Shown piece by piece: positions 18,201-28,407 of a DNA stretch of 64,000 nt (within the stretch, counting starts at the first letter, position 1; every line of letters begins with the position of its first letter). Below the pieces are notes generated by a model, which saw nothing but the letters and a program-made list of their open reading frames with translations, had not been told where the DNA came from and did no database searches. The translations under genes were made by a program, and so were the position numbers. Origin of the DNA: Capronia americana (taxonomy: Eukaryota; Ascomycota; Eurotiomycetes; Chaetothyriales; Herpotrichiellaceae); contig JADWQD010000004.1 of NCBI GenBank assembly GCA_016110215.1, forward strand, positions 372,001 to 436,000. Reading direction: 5' to 3'.

Positions 18201-18976
18201 CTTGAACGCTTCTTTGCGTCGACATCGTCCGTGGCAGGGGTTGGCTCGCTTGAGACATCCCATCTCTTCTTTCGCTTGCGGCCTGTGGCCTCGACAGTCG
18301 AGCCAGCATCGGCATTCTCCTTGTCTGCTTCTTCTTTCAAAGTGGGTTTATGTTCCACGACACCATCGCCGGCGGCCTGCTTGTCAGCAATGAGTTTCTT
18401 GACCCGTTCTTCCTCACGCTCAAGGTCTTGTAAGCGCATAACCTCACGGTAGGTGGCGCCATCCGCAACAGCGGCGTGTTTGTTGGCAGCGAAGGGATCG
18501 GCTCGGGTGGGAGTGAGCGGGCCTCGATCAAATCTTCGCTTCTGGTAGTCAGATTCGCGGTCTGCTATTCTGGCGGACTTCTCACGGCCAAGCAAGATAT
18601 CCTCTTCCTCTGCACCTCCAGTCGCAAATTCATTCATCTGATCCTTCGTGGCCGTGTACTGTCCGACGAGTCTCCGGCTGTCGTCGGCATCGGGCATCTC
18701 GTCGTCTTCGCCATCCGCGGGGAGGGAGGTGTGGTACCCCGCATACTTGTCGCCGCCATCTCGGTCGTAGAGTGTGGTGTCGAAGCTTTCAGTCACAGAC
18801 GCCTTGTTGGATGAGTCAGTGCGCTGAGTTGATGGATCAAAGGCCTTTGAACCTTTCTTGCCTGCGGCTTGGGAGTTGCGCTCTGCCTGCAGGCGCCGCA
18901 CGGTATCGAAGTCGGCTGGGAGAGCTGTTAGCGCGCTTTTCAGGGTTGGGTTTGGTGAGTACATACCGTCCGACAT
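15299..18976 (-). CDS. SF3B1: Splicing factor 3B subunit 1 (SF3B1/Hsh155/Prp10)
   Basis: Core HEAT-repeat subunit of the U2 snRNP SF3b complex, which clamps the branch-site helix during spliceosome assembly. About 1,208 aa after splicing. I place the start at 18976, followed by a 10-nt exon (18976-18967), a 51-nt intron (18966-18916; GTATGT donor, GCTAAC branch, CCCAG acceptor) and one long exon (18915-15299). The N-terminal third is disordered and carries several RWD/RWDQAP motifs (about residues 220-270), the U2AF-homology-motif ligands of SF3B1, with TP sites. The rest is the HEAT solenoid. It includes DEQAKVRT, which aligns with the human segment holding Lys700, the residue mutated in leukaemias; here it is the normal Lys. 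Upstream frame to 19090 is also open, so a longer N-terminus is possible. Confidence 0.95.
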   Translation of the reverse strand: MSDGMYSPNPTLKSALTALPADFDTVRRLQAERNSQAAGKKGSKAFDPSTQRTDSSNKASVTESFDTTLYDRDGGDKYAGYHTSLPADGEDDEMPDADDSRRLVGQYTATKDQMNEFATGGAEEEDILLGREKSARIADRESDYQKRRFDRGPLTPTRADPFAANKHAAVADGATYREVMRLQDLEREEERVKKLIADKQAAGDGVVEHKPTLKEEADKENADAGSTVEATGRKRKKRWDVSSEPTPATDDVDAKKRSRWDQAPGPDATPAPTKRSRWDQAPALGSATPVGNAGLATPVPGAFGVDVSARNAPWSDEVLDMMLPTEGYTILEPPPGYAPVRHLARKAMPTPAQVASAAGYGGFMMQEPENPRMMGKQLPTEIPGVGDLQFLKAEDMTYFGKLVDGADENAMSVEELKERKIMRLLLKVKNGTPPMRKTALRQLTDNARQFGAGPLFNQILPLLMEKTLEDQERHLLVKVIDRVLYKLDDLIRPYVHKILVVIEPLLIDQDYYARVEGREIISNLAKAAGLAHMISTMRPDIDHVDEYVRNTTARAFAVVASALGIPALLPFLRAVCRSKKSWQARHTGVKIVQQIPILMGCAVLPHLKGLVDCIADNLSDEQAKVRTVTSLAIAALAEAANPYGIESFDDILNPLWTGARKQRGKGLAGFLKAVGYIIPLMDEEYANYYTSQIMEILLREFASPDEEMKKVVLKVVSQCASTDGVTAGYLKEHVLQEFFKSFWVRRMALDKRNYRQVVETTVDLGQKVGVSEIVERIVNNLKDESEAYRKMTVETIEKVIASLGAADIGERLEERLVDGILHAFQEQSIEDVVMLNGFGTVVNALGTRCKPYLPQIVSTILWRLNNKSATVRQQAADLISRIAMVMKQCGEDALMGKLGIVLYEYLGEEYPEVLGSILGALRSIVTVVGINQMQPPIKDLLPRLTPILRNRHEKVQENTIDLVGRIADRGPESVNAREWMRICFELLDMLKAHKKGIRRAANNTFGFIAKAIGPQDVLATLLNNLRVQERQSRVCTAVAIGIVAETCAPFTVLPALMNEYRVPELNVQNGVLKSLSFLFEYIGEMAKDYVYAVTPLLEDALIDRDQVHRQTAASVVKHVALGVVGLGCEDAMVHLLNLLYPNLFETSPHVIDRIIEAIEAIRMAVGTGIVMNYVWAGLFHPARKVRTPYWRLYNDAYVHSADAMVPYYPNMKDEGLPRDELFIMV
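18916..18966 (-). other. Probable 51-nt intron in the SF3B1 5' end
   Basis: Reads GTATGT...GCTAAC...CCCAG on the minus strand. Removal joins Met-Ser-Asp directly to the conserved ADFDTVRRLQAER start. The length is a multiple of three and has no stop, so the unspliced message would also be translatable. Confidence 0.65.
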
Positions 18977-19748
18977 AGTCAGACCGGGAGAGATTAGAAT
19001 GAGGTGGTCAGTTGGTGAGGCTGGGTGCACATTCGCAGGCGACGGCGAGATGAAGTTGAATTGAACTAGCACCCGAGGGCAAACTCTCATTAGTCACCAG
19101 GCGGCGGTCATGTGACTCTCGGATTATGGATGTTCCGAAGGGGATATTTTCCAGAACAAGGGATTTCCCGAGGCGTGGTTCGTAGCTGCATCGACCCCAC
19201 ACTTGCCGCTGCAGATGGACTCCTTTCCTTTTCACTGTTGGACACTGGAATCCCACCAAAGCCCTGCAGACTTTACGAAGTTGGATGCTGGCATCCCCGT
19301 CACCCAGTGCTTGAAGATCTTCTCAGGTGGCAACTCAAAACACTTGGCTCGACAGTCGCATTGCAGCGTACCTGCATACACCCTCCTATTCAACCCTCCT
19401 CTCCTCCGGCTTTTCCATCATTTGCGCCTTCCTCTCTCGCTCGAGTGACACCTCGTATCCAGTCTTTCTCCTGCGTTGCATCAGTCGCCCGCAGAAATCC
19501 TCCGTTTCCAATGCGACTAACGGCCCTGCAACGCCCGTTGATTGTCTAGTGTCATTATTTGAGCCCTCTGCGGCAATGCACACTTGCTCAGCTTGTACCC
19601 TGGCTGGCGTCTGTCGAAGGAACTCGACGCAACCGGCGCCTGCGCACAGTCTTGTCGGCGACAATAACACCATCCCGTGGCTATCGTGACGGCCGCTCGC
19701 CGGGTCAGCAACCCGTCGTCGATTCGAGCAACACCGCGGCGATTGAGA
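18977..19748. promoter_or_regulatory. Divergent promoter region of SF3B1 and the RasGAP gene
   Basis: About 770 bp between the two start codons; the genes diverge, so both promoters and 5' UTRs lie here. Pyrimidine-rich stretches occur around 19380-19440. No TATA box is obvious. Confidence 0.5.
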
Positions 19749-22700
19749 ATGAAGCCGCATGATCGGCAAGAGCTGGCGAGCGTTGCGAGTCAAAGAAAAT
19801 CGCGGCCACAGTTGATGCAGCAACGGCGCTCGAGCAGGCAAGCGTCTTCACGGGATAGACATGGCATGGTTTTTGACCAGAGTGAACAACATACCATTCG
19901 CGCCGTGACCCCCGACCATATCACTCCTCGCGCCGAGTCCTTCGATGGCCACCCAATTCACTCCCCCGTTCTGCAACCGACGCGCACTAGACATTCGCAA
20001 AGAAGACGGGAGACCTCGGCGTCTGCCTCCAATAATGAAGAAGAAAGTACCATCGATAGAAGGAGGAGGAGGGCGCAAACGAAGACGAGCACGAACGATG
20101 AACCCTCCTTAGATGCCTCACCCGGCTCTTTCATCTCAAAAACCCGAAAAAGACTTGGTTCCATTGCGACGGGGCTACCACTCCCAGTCGTGCCTCCCGA
20201 GGAGGCCCACGCTCATGGATCCATCGGGTTTCCTTCTGTGGTACAGAGTCCGGAGTTCATGGATCAGCACAACCCTCCAAGGACGCCGCGACGGCCATTC
20301 TCACCTGACGATTCTTTGGGCATGAGCGCGAACAGCCTACGCTCTCCCAACCTGCTCGATATCGACTCCGGCAGGATCCTTCATCTTATGAAAACAACAT
20401 GTGGTAGGATGCATGGCATTCTGTTCTTCAGACCACTGCACACGACGGCATGGGCATCTGGTTATTGTGCGATCAACGTCGCGCCTGGCAGCCTCGTGTG
20501 TCAGACCAAGGGTGAAGTGCATCAATCTAGGACATTGATACCAGACCTGCGCGGCTGCACCGTCAGAACCCATTACGATCACGAGACGCAAAGCACATAT
20601 TTGAGTGTGCTCATAGCATCTTCAGGCACCGGATATCAACTCCGCCCTCCTGTGCCGGAAACCTTCGACTCGTGGCTCGCAGCCCTGCTCTGTTGGCAGC
20701 CACTGAGACCCAAAGGCATACACAACAAAATGACCAAGCCTCAATCGATCAGCATGACTGAGAAGAAGCCAGTATCACAGAGGCGGCTATCTGACCTCAC
20801 CAACCCGAAGGCTACGGCTATAGTCAAGGTCGGAAAGATGCTCCTGTGGGATGGCCCATTGCCCTCGGGTTCTCAACTAGAAGCATCACCCAGTAGTCTT
20901 GGGCGATCGATGACCGAAGAGAACTACCTTTGGCGCAGGGTTAGCTGCACTCTTCACGAGAACGGCACCTTTCGACTTCTCAGCGAAGTGGACAACAGGG
21001 TGCTCTCAATCACCCCATTATCACAGCTCTCTCGTTGCGCAGTCCAGAGGCTGGACGAGAGTGTGCTGCGAATGCCGCACTGTATTGCAATCTACCCGCA
21101 ATATCGGATAGAGCCACCTGTTGTGAGACTCTCGAGACCCATGGTGCTCTGTCTAGAGTCCAACGTGGCGCTCGAAGCCTGGTTTGTCCTTCTCCGAGCA
21201 CTGACTGTGCCAGAATTGTATGGACCTGAACACTTCTCTCCTGAAGACGGCCAACCCCCGTCACAGCCATCCTCCAACGGGGTCAATATTTCCACGCAAG
21301 GGATGTTTCGGATAGAGCGGTCACTGTCCATTAAACTCACGGAGGCGAAGTTCGTACAGCGAACTGCACCCAAAGATACCTACGATTACAGCAAGGCAAA
21401 AGGCAAGTCTGCAAAGACGGAACAGAGCAAAGAGGGAGTATATGCCGAGATCATGCTTGGCAAGGATCTGAGAGCCCGAACGACAACCAAGCAGAACGTG
21501 TCGCCAGCATTCTGGGCAGAAGAATTTAATCTGGTGGATATACCAGCAGCTTTGTCGAAGATCACCATCGCAGTCAAGCTGGGAAATCCAGCGGAAAAAG
21601 AATGGACAATGGTTGCCGATAGCCTTTACGACATATCCGCAGATGCAGGCTACCTTTCTGGGCTGGGAGGACTGGAGATATCCTCTCATGATCCCATATT
21701 CGGACGTGTGGACATCTCTATCGACGAGCTGGAACACGCCGGTACGATTGACCAGTGGTGGCCACTGTTGGACAACAATGACCATTCCGTTGGCCAGCTC
21801 TTGGCCAAGTTATCACTACGTGAGACCGTCATCTTGATGCAAGAGGAGTACAAGGAGCTTTCGGCCATGCTGGATACCTACGGAAACGGACTGACCACGC
21901 AGATTGCTCACCTACTCGGACCTGAATTACGAGAGCTTTCAGACATATTGCTCGATATCTTCCAAGCTACTGGGGCGGCCAATGAATGGATCAACAACCT
22001 CGTGGAAGAAGAGATCGACGGGATTAATAAGGACAATCCGCCTATGCGGATGAGGTTCAGCGGCCGCATTCACTCTAATGATTCGTATGAGTCTGCTGAG
22101 CAAAGAGAAATGCTCGTCCGGGACCTCAGTCGATCGGCCACAATGGAGGCTAACCTTCTTTTCCGCGGCAACTCACTTGTCACGAAAGCACTCGACGCCC
22201 ATATGCGTCGGTTAGGCAAAGACTACATGGAAGAGGTCCTGGGCGAGAAACTTCGCAAGATTGTGGAAAGAGATCCCGACTGCGAAGTTGATCCGAACAG
22301 AGTGAAGTCGCAGGAGCAGCTCGACAAGAATTGGGCAAATCTGATATTCCTCAGCAGCGAGGTCTGGAAGTCCATTTACGTGTCGGCGTCTCGATGCCCC
22401 ATGGACCTGCGTGTCATCTTCCGCCATGTCCGCTCCTGCGCCGAAGACCGTTACGGGTCCTTTATCCGGACAGTCAAGTATACGAGCGTCTCTGGTTTTC
22501 TTTTCCTCCGCTTCTTCTGTCCCGCTATCCTCAACCCGAAGCTTCACGGCTTGATTCATGGTGAGTATCCTGTGGTATTCCTGGCTAGCTTGTGCTAATG
22601 TAGTTTCGAGACCACCCGCCAGATCGCACGAAAAGAACCTTCACCCTGATCGCCAAGTCGCTGAACGTGCTCGCCAGCTTGGGCCGGTTCGGAACCAAAG

Positions 22701-23687
22701 AGCCATGGATGGAGCCGATGAACAAGTTCTTGGCCGCTTCAACAAACCAATTCCGATCTTTCATCGACGAAATCTGTGGCGTAAGCTCATCTCAAATAGC
22801 CTCAGCCAAACTGGAGCCTCAATATGCCGCGCCAAATCAAATACGTAGCCGACTTCCAGCCTTATCGCGAGAAGGCCTACCTAGTCTTCCGTTCCTGTTG
22901 GACCATGCCAAACGTGAGTCTCCTCCGAACCCCATGTCCGTGCAAACGGGGATTTCACGGACTCGGCATCACGATCCAATTCTCCAACGCTAACAACAAT
23001 GTAGTGCTAGCTCAGATGGTTGACCTGTGGACAACGCAGTAAGTCATGCTAAAGACCCATAGCCAGCTTGTCCAGAGATGACGGCTGTGGGCATACCGGT
23101 ACATTCCTAGATGCTAACACAATTGTAGTGCGCCCGAAAACATCAGTGATGTAACTGATGATGAGGCTGTACATGCTTTTCACGCAGTATGTGTGAGGCT
23201 ATCGCGGAAGACCAAAGAATGCTTGAAAGCTGCAGAGCAAGCTGAAAGACCGGATGAGAAGTCGGAGCACACGTGGCAGCGACTCGTCACGGATCAACAA
23301 AAAACAGTCCCGGCCAACAGCCATTTCGACGAACCGGCTATGAGGTCCAACAGGAACAGCAGTATTACTGCTCTACCACCCACGGCGGATACTGTGACGG
23401 AACTAGAATATAAGAATCCCGAACCGTCCCCCGTCGTCGGCGGAGAAGGAGACACAACCCCTTCAAGTTCCCAATCTCAATGGGATCGACGAATCCCTTT
23501 CCCACATCGAGCACCGGAATCAGTGTCGTCTACCGAGGGTGGTGACATGGTTGAAGAGGCTAGAAGACCCCAACCGAGCAGTCGAGACGGTCCGTCAAAG
23601 CTTTTTCAACTGATGAGCTCTTCCTCGCGACGGAGAGGCAGGGCTGGAGAACGTGGGCATGCAGATGACGAAGGGCATGACATTTGA
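19749..23687 (+). CDS. Ras GTPase-activating protein, Bud2/Cla2-like
   Basis: Predicted GTPase-activating protein for a Ras-family small GTPase; the architecture fits fungal Bud2, which acts on Rsr1/Bud1 in polarity and septation. Exons 19749-22560, 22611-22913, 23005-23038 (34 nt) and 23129-23687 join in phase to give 1,235 aa. The start is the first in-frame ATG. Order: disordered basic N-terminus, a PH-like central region (about residues 220-500), a C2-like segment (about 515-620), and the RasGAP catalytic domain (about 800-1080). The latter has the conserved block FLFLRFFCPAILNP (the FLR...PA signature) followed after the first intron by DHPPDRTKRTFTLIAKSLN. The C-terminal tail is disordered. 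The Bud2 assignment against other RasGAPs rests on domain order and is moderately sure. Confidence 0.85.
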
Positions 23688-24735
23688 CGACGCAGCGAAG
23701 ACAATTGACGCAGAGTTTATGACTTTTTAATCGCGAGATACCAAAGCATGTACGAGCAACAACGTTATTTCGGCATGTCCATCCTTATCATCGCGCAATC
23801 GAAGACTACTTTCAAAATCGCTTTATTCCGACTGATGACTCTGGGACTGTGTCTTTAGGTGATTGGCAGCGTGGCTGCGCAAGCGGTGTATATGTCTGCG
23901 TCCTCGACCGCAAGTATGATCCTGTCTTTGCAGTTCGTCTGCTAACTCTCTATATCATGCTATCCCTGTGTCCTCTCGGTGCAAGAGACGATCATGGTAC
24001 GCCAGACGACACCTCGTAAAAAAGGACAACATCATACATCTAAGCCAGACCTCAGACTGAGCACGTTGACTCGGTCCATCGACCTTCTGCCGCACCTCTG
24101 TCAGGGCAATGTCGACAACTGACCAGACTTTCTTTCACTCTACAATCACCAGTCATCTGCCTTGGGCTTTCTTTCACTCTACAATCACCAGTCATCTGCC
24201 TTGGACTTCCTTTCACTCTACAATCACCAGTCACCTGCCTTGGAATTCTCACTCACGCATATCTCAACGTTGTCGCTTGTTTTGTCAGCAAGCATCTCTT
24301 CCTTTCCATTGTTTCGTTACTTCCACCTCTCTTGCCCTCATCTACACCACCTGTTCTTGGCCCAAACCGGAGGAGATCTTTATCCTAAAGACTGACACCC
24401 GAGAGACCTCAACGAGAACAGCGAGAGAACCTTCGATTGGAGCGCCAGTAATACGCGCCTCCTCGGACTGGAGAAGGTGACTCGCAACCCTTGCTTTCTT
24501 AGAATCATTGTGTTCTCAACCCTCGTTCTTCTCTCACTCATTGTTCCCTCAACCACCTCGGGTTAACGACAAACTCTTCGGGCAAGGCGCTGGCGATCAG
24601 GTTAAGCTCAGTCTCAACTCGGTTTCAAAGGAGTCACTCTCTCAAGCCACGCTACACCCTTGAACATTCGTCGCACTTCCGCCTCCTCGTCGCCCTCACA
24701 AAGCTTCCACCACTTGTCCTAGGCGAACGGCAATC
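23688..24735 (+). promoter_or_regulatory. Methyltransferase 5' region, including tandem repeats
   Basis: About 1 kb between the RasGAP stop and the methyltransferase ATG. The left part should be RasGAP 3' UTR. The right part, from about 24120, is rich in CT and CTCA stretches and holds three 39-bp tandem repeats (24128-24244). No other gene is visible. Confidence 0.5.
24128..24244 (+). repeat. Three tandem 39-bp repeats in the methyltransferase leader or promoter
   Basis: Units begin at 24128, 24167 and 24206. Each has the form CTTTCTTTCACTCTACAATC followed by ACCAGTCATCTGCCTTGG plus one base. They are nearly identical, differing at a few positions (for example CTTC for CTTT and CACC for CATC in the third). 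They lie 492-608 bp upstream of the methyltransferase ATG. Confidence 0.93.
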
Positions 24736-27700
24736 ATGCCACGACTTCGGGATCTAGACGATGACACAACAAGCGTTCACGAATATACCGAAGCCAGCGC
24801 AAGCCTGAATAACTCTTCAGATGATGAGGGAGACTCAGAAGAGACTGATCGTTCGACCAAGCAGGAAGGAAAGGTCCTGCCTCCGCCTCGCAACACTACC
24901 TCCACACTGTCTCGTGACGTCCTTTTGCAGCAGCAAGAGACTGTGCTCGTACAGGCCATCCACAAGTTAGAGTCACCGGATGAGGTGAACCGGTCTTATC
25001 CGCCTCGGTTTTCGGACGTTGTTGCTTCTGGAGCCGCACCATCGTACCTCCCAGAGTCGCAGATCTTGAGCGAATTTATTGCTCTGGAACGCCACGAGAC
25101 AAACGATGATGACGACGATGAAGATCAGTTTCACCTCCAAGACACCTTCTTCTTCGAGTTTGAGGTTGAAAACTTCTGCATTTACCAGTCCCCCAAGGCG
25201 TGTTCGGGCGCCAGCGATCGCAATGGACTAGAAGGCCGCTACGACTCTCTACATGTCGTCGCAAATTACCAAGACAATACGGACTGGTTTATCGATGGGA
25301 CACTTAAAAGTGCAGAGAACCGCAGGTCCTTTATCCGAGGCGCGATTATTGATGTCAACATTGGTGCCATGGAAAACACAACCCAACACTCTGCCGCTGA
25401 TTCGATCTGGGTCCAGACGACCGAAAGCAAAAAAAAGAGTTACTGGTACCGATTACGGGGGCCGTCAAAAGCCTACGAACCATACTGGTCTAGCTTCCTC
25501 TGGTTGGCGGAATTTACGAAATACTTCATCGATTTTCTTCACGTAAACTTGGCTGCTGGTGTGTCGGTCCGCCTCAGTGCATTCAGAGCGTGCTTCTGGA
25601 AATGGCTCAAAGAGCTACACGGAACCAAAATTTCAGAGTGGCACAGACAGTGTGGAGAGCTGATGGACTTTCGGCACCACGTCCTCAACCATGCTCAATT
25701 CCTGCGCCGTCGGGCGCTTTGCTTGGAAAGAGACCCTAACATTAACAACCCAAGACTGTCGCACCAAGTCTGGGACGACGCCGGTGTTGGTGAAAAGCAA
25801 CAAGCCACATCCCCAACGGAGAAAACAGTCGTTACTCGACATGTCGCATACTCGTTCCTGAAATCATGTCCACACTGGCGCGATGAATATCGGCTATTAC
25901 AGGTGGTCGAGAAGTGTGCAGAAGTCGAGGCTTTTGCCGAAGACAGAAGGCGGAAGTGGAAGTTCCCCAATAAGCTGCAGTTCGCTCAGAGGGAGAATTT
26001 CAAAGGGAGAGGTCGGCACAAGGTCTCCAAAGCTGCCTGGCTACTCGAGGAAGCGGGTATCGAGAACCAGCCCATCCGTGTCCACGACTCGAGAGAACTT
26101 TTAAGAGAAGTTATCATTGTCCGTGTACCCCTCAAGGAACGGAACCAGTATGACTTCCGATATGCCTGGGTTCGCGGTGTTTTGCTTTCGACCGTCTCAG
26201 TGGTCTGGCTCGTCCTTCCAACAGACACAACTTGCGGTAATTCAGAGGATATGACCTTTTACCCAATCGGCAATGAGCTCTTCTTTAGTGACGAGTGTAA
26301 TTGCAAACCGGTCTCGATCAGCAACGTTATCAAGATCGTAAAGGCTTCACCGTTCACCGATCATGCCCAGGATGGATCCGAGCTGTTTATTCAAAGCCTC
26401 TATCGACCAAGTCAAGAAGTTCATGTTAAGGCTACCGAGTCGGAGCTTTCTTGTCATTGTCAAAAGACGCCAGGAGCGACCCGAAAGACCCGTACAACGA
26501 CCCGAAAAAAACCAGCAACAACTCAAGGCTCGGCTGCGCAATCTACATTTCCAAAGATGAAAGTCTGCGCTCTATGCAGCGGGTGTGGGCTTCTCGATCA
26601 CGCATTTTGCGACGCTAGTCTTGCTGAGACAGTCCTAGCTGTTGAACATGACAAGACGGCAGCCCGGAGCCATATGGCCAACAATCGTTTTGAGCAGTGT
26701 GAATATCTTATCGATTCCGTCAATACAGTACTGATGAGGTTTATGACCGGAAAGAAGCCATTGCCTCCTCAGATCGACTGTATCATCGCGGGTTGCCCCT
26801 GTCAGGGGTGGAGCGCCCTGAATAACTCCAAAGAGAATTACGAGAGTCAAAAAAATTGTTCCATCCTTGCGAATATTCTCTCTTGGATTGAGGTATTCAT
26901 GCCAGTGTATGTTTTGATTGAGAACGTCCCGAGAATGGAACGTTCGAGGCCAAACGCTTGCGCCCAAGCAATATGTCATCTTATAGCTCTCGGTTATCAA
27001 GTGCGGAAGTCTATCCGGGTTGATTGCGACGTTGGTGGAGTGTCTATCCGTAAGAGGCTCTTCATCATTGCCGCAGCACCGGGCGCGTCTCTACCAGATG
27101 AGATCCCCATAACCCACCACCATGGCCGCGGCGAATCTGAACCACGCACCGCCTGGAGCGCGATTAGCGATCTGAAGCCCATCGGGAATGACCTTATCCT
27201 CAATCACGAGGACCCAGAACACGTTCCTTTACAGCAATTAAGGATAAACTGGGACAAAGATATCAGCTTCCGCAACCTCGTGGCGAAGATTGAAACTTCT
27301 CTCAGCCAGGCACATCATGCGAAAAAGCTTTCACCGATGGAGAACAAGTTTTTCCGCGGTCTCAGTGAGGCCCAAAAAGAGAGCACATCAAAGGTCCTCA
27401 AGCGTGTGAGTCATGATAAACCCTTTCGAACCATTGCAACAACAATTAGCCCGATGGATGCTCGGTTTGGTGGAGAAGTCGTGCATCCGTTCCAGAACCG
27501 GCTGCTATCGCTACGGGAGATCTATCGCGCCATGGGTGTACCGGATGGGTTTCTTCTCGCGGGGACGATAGCCCAAAAGCATAAGCAGCTGGGAAACGGC
27601 GTGTCTGGAGCCCTGGCCCGCGGATGGGGTGTCGAGTTCGGGAAAGCATGGACGGCGACCATTCAGCAGGGTGGAGGAGGAGCAGCAGAGGTAGATGGAG

Positions 27701-28407
27701 CACCATCTCCGGTGATTGAAGAAGTCCCCAGTCTACACTACTCGGAGAATATATCGAAGCGCACGAGCGTCACTACCACGGCGCGAGGTGCTACGACTGG
27801 CGAGAGAAAGGAAGCGACATTCGAGATGACGTACAGCGCAGTCAAGACGGTACTTCGTAGGAGAGCACGGCGAGTCATTTATGACAGTGATGATGAGGCA
27901 GAAGAACAGGAAGATACTCAGCATATGTCAAGGAAGGTCACCACGACTCGGTCCTCGCTGGTCACAATTACAGAGGAATCTAGGCCAGCCGCGGGTGAAG
28001 ACGCGCCTATTCCGACATCCCGACGAGACTCGCCATTACAGTTCAACAAGATGGTCACAATCTCCAGCGACGAAGAAGAATATTGGAGCGCGTTAGACGA
28101 CCCGAAGACTTCGTGGCCACCTTCTCCGCGCAAGCATGGTGTTGGATCCCCGCCAAAGCCGTCTCCCCAAGGAAGTACGTGTGCACGGGAAGTGGTTACG
28201 AAACGAACACGAACTGTACCATCGTGTCCAGTCCCAGTTACAGTCCCAGCACGGCCATCACGCAAACAAACATGGGAGACTGGCAGGAAACGAGAGGTTC
28301 CCTTGGGACCTGGCTGTGAAAGCGGCGGTAACGACGGCGGTAATGACAGCGACGATAGCGACATCATCTATTTGGAGTCAAGACAGGTGAAGAAGGCGAG
28401 GGTCTGA
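24736..28407 (+). CDS. DNA cytosine-5 methyltransferase, DIM-2-like
   Basis: Single-exon 1,223-aa protein that should transfer methyl groups from S-adenosylmethionine to C5 of cytosine in nuclear DNA. N-terminal acidic disordered region; RFTS-like segment (about residues 140-300); BAH-like domain (about 445-545) including the block NELFFSDECNC; then the catalytic domain from about residue 607. That domain shows motif I (CALCSGCGLLDHAF), motif IV with catalytic Cys (GCPCQGWS, about 688), motif VI (ENV, about 728), motif VIII (RKRLFIIAAAPG) and motif X (QLGNGVSGA, about 953). The ENV motif and the N-terminal BAH fit DIM-2/Masc2 enzymes better than the RID/Masc1 class, which has EQT. The C-terminal 250 residues are disordered and charged. 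In Neurospora, DIM-2 does all known DNA methylation and can contribute to RIP. All catalytic motifs are present. Confidence 0.9.
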   Translation: MPRLRDLDDDTTSVHEYTEASASLNNSSDDEGDSEETDRSTKQEGKVLPPPRNTTSTLSRDVLLQQQETVLVQAIHKLESPDEVNRSYPPRFSDVVASGAAPSYLPESQILSEFIALERHETNDDDDDEDQFHLQDTFFFEFEVENFCIYQSPKACSGASDRNGLEGRYDSLHVVANYQDNTDWFIDGTLKSAENRRSFIRGAIIDVNIGAMENTTQHSAADSIWVQTTESKKKSYWYRLRGPSKAYEPYWSSFLWLAEFTKYFIDFLHVNLAAGVSVRLSAFRACFWKWLKELHGTKISEWHRQCGELMDFRHHVLNHAQFLRRRALCLERDPNINNPRLSHQVWDDAGVGEKQQATSPTEKTVVTRHVAYSFLKSCPHWRDEYRLLQVVEKCAEVEAFAEDRRRKWKFPNKLQFAQRENFKGRGRHKVSKAAWLLEEAGIENQPIRVHDSRELLREVIIVRVPLKERNQYDFRYAWVRGVLLSTVSVVWLVLPTDTTCGNSEDMTFYPIGNELFFSDECNCKPVSISNVIKIVKASPFTDHAQDGSELFIQSLYRPSQEVHVKATESELSCHCQKTPGATRKTRTTTRKKPATTQGSAAQSTFPKMKVCALCSGCGLLDHAFCDASLAETVLAVEHDKTAARSHMANNRFEQCEYLIDSVNTVLMRFMTGKKPLPPQIDCIIAGCPCQGWSALNNSKENYESQKNCSILANILSWIEVFMPVYVLIENVPRMERSRPNACAQAICHLIALGYQVRKSIRVDCDVGGVSIRKRLFIIAAAPGASLPDEIPITHHHGRGESEPRTAWSAISDLKPIGNDLILNHEDPEHVPLQQLRINWDKDISFRNLVAKIETSLSQAHHAKKLSPMENKFFRGLSEAQKESTSKVLKRVSHDKPFRTIATTISPMDARFGGEVVHPFQNRLLSLREIYRAMGVPDGFLLAGTIAQKHKQLGNGVSGALARGWGVEFGKAWTATIQQGGGGAAEVDGAPSPVIEEVPSLHYSENISKRTSVTTTARGATTGERKEATFEMTYSAVKTVLRRRARRVIYDSDDEAEEQEDTQHMSRKVTTTRSSLVTITEESRPAAGEDAPIPTSRRDSPLQFNKMVTISSDEEEYWSALDDPKTSWPPSPRKHGVGSPPKPSPQGSTCAREVVTKRTRTVPSCPVPVTVPARPSRKQTWETGRKREVPLGPGCESGGNDGGNDSDDSDIIYLESRQVKKARV

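Noticed and set aside
24128..24244. CRISPR-like array
   Set aside because: The repeats are contiguous 39-bp tandem units without spacers, in a eukaryotic gene leader.
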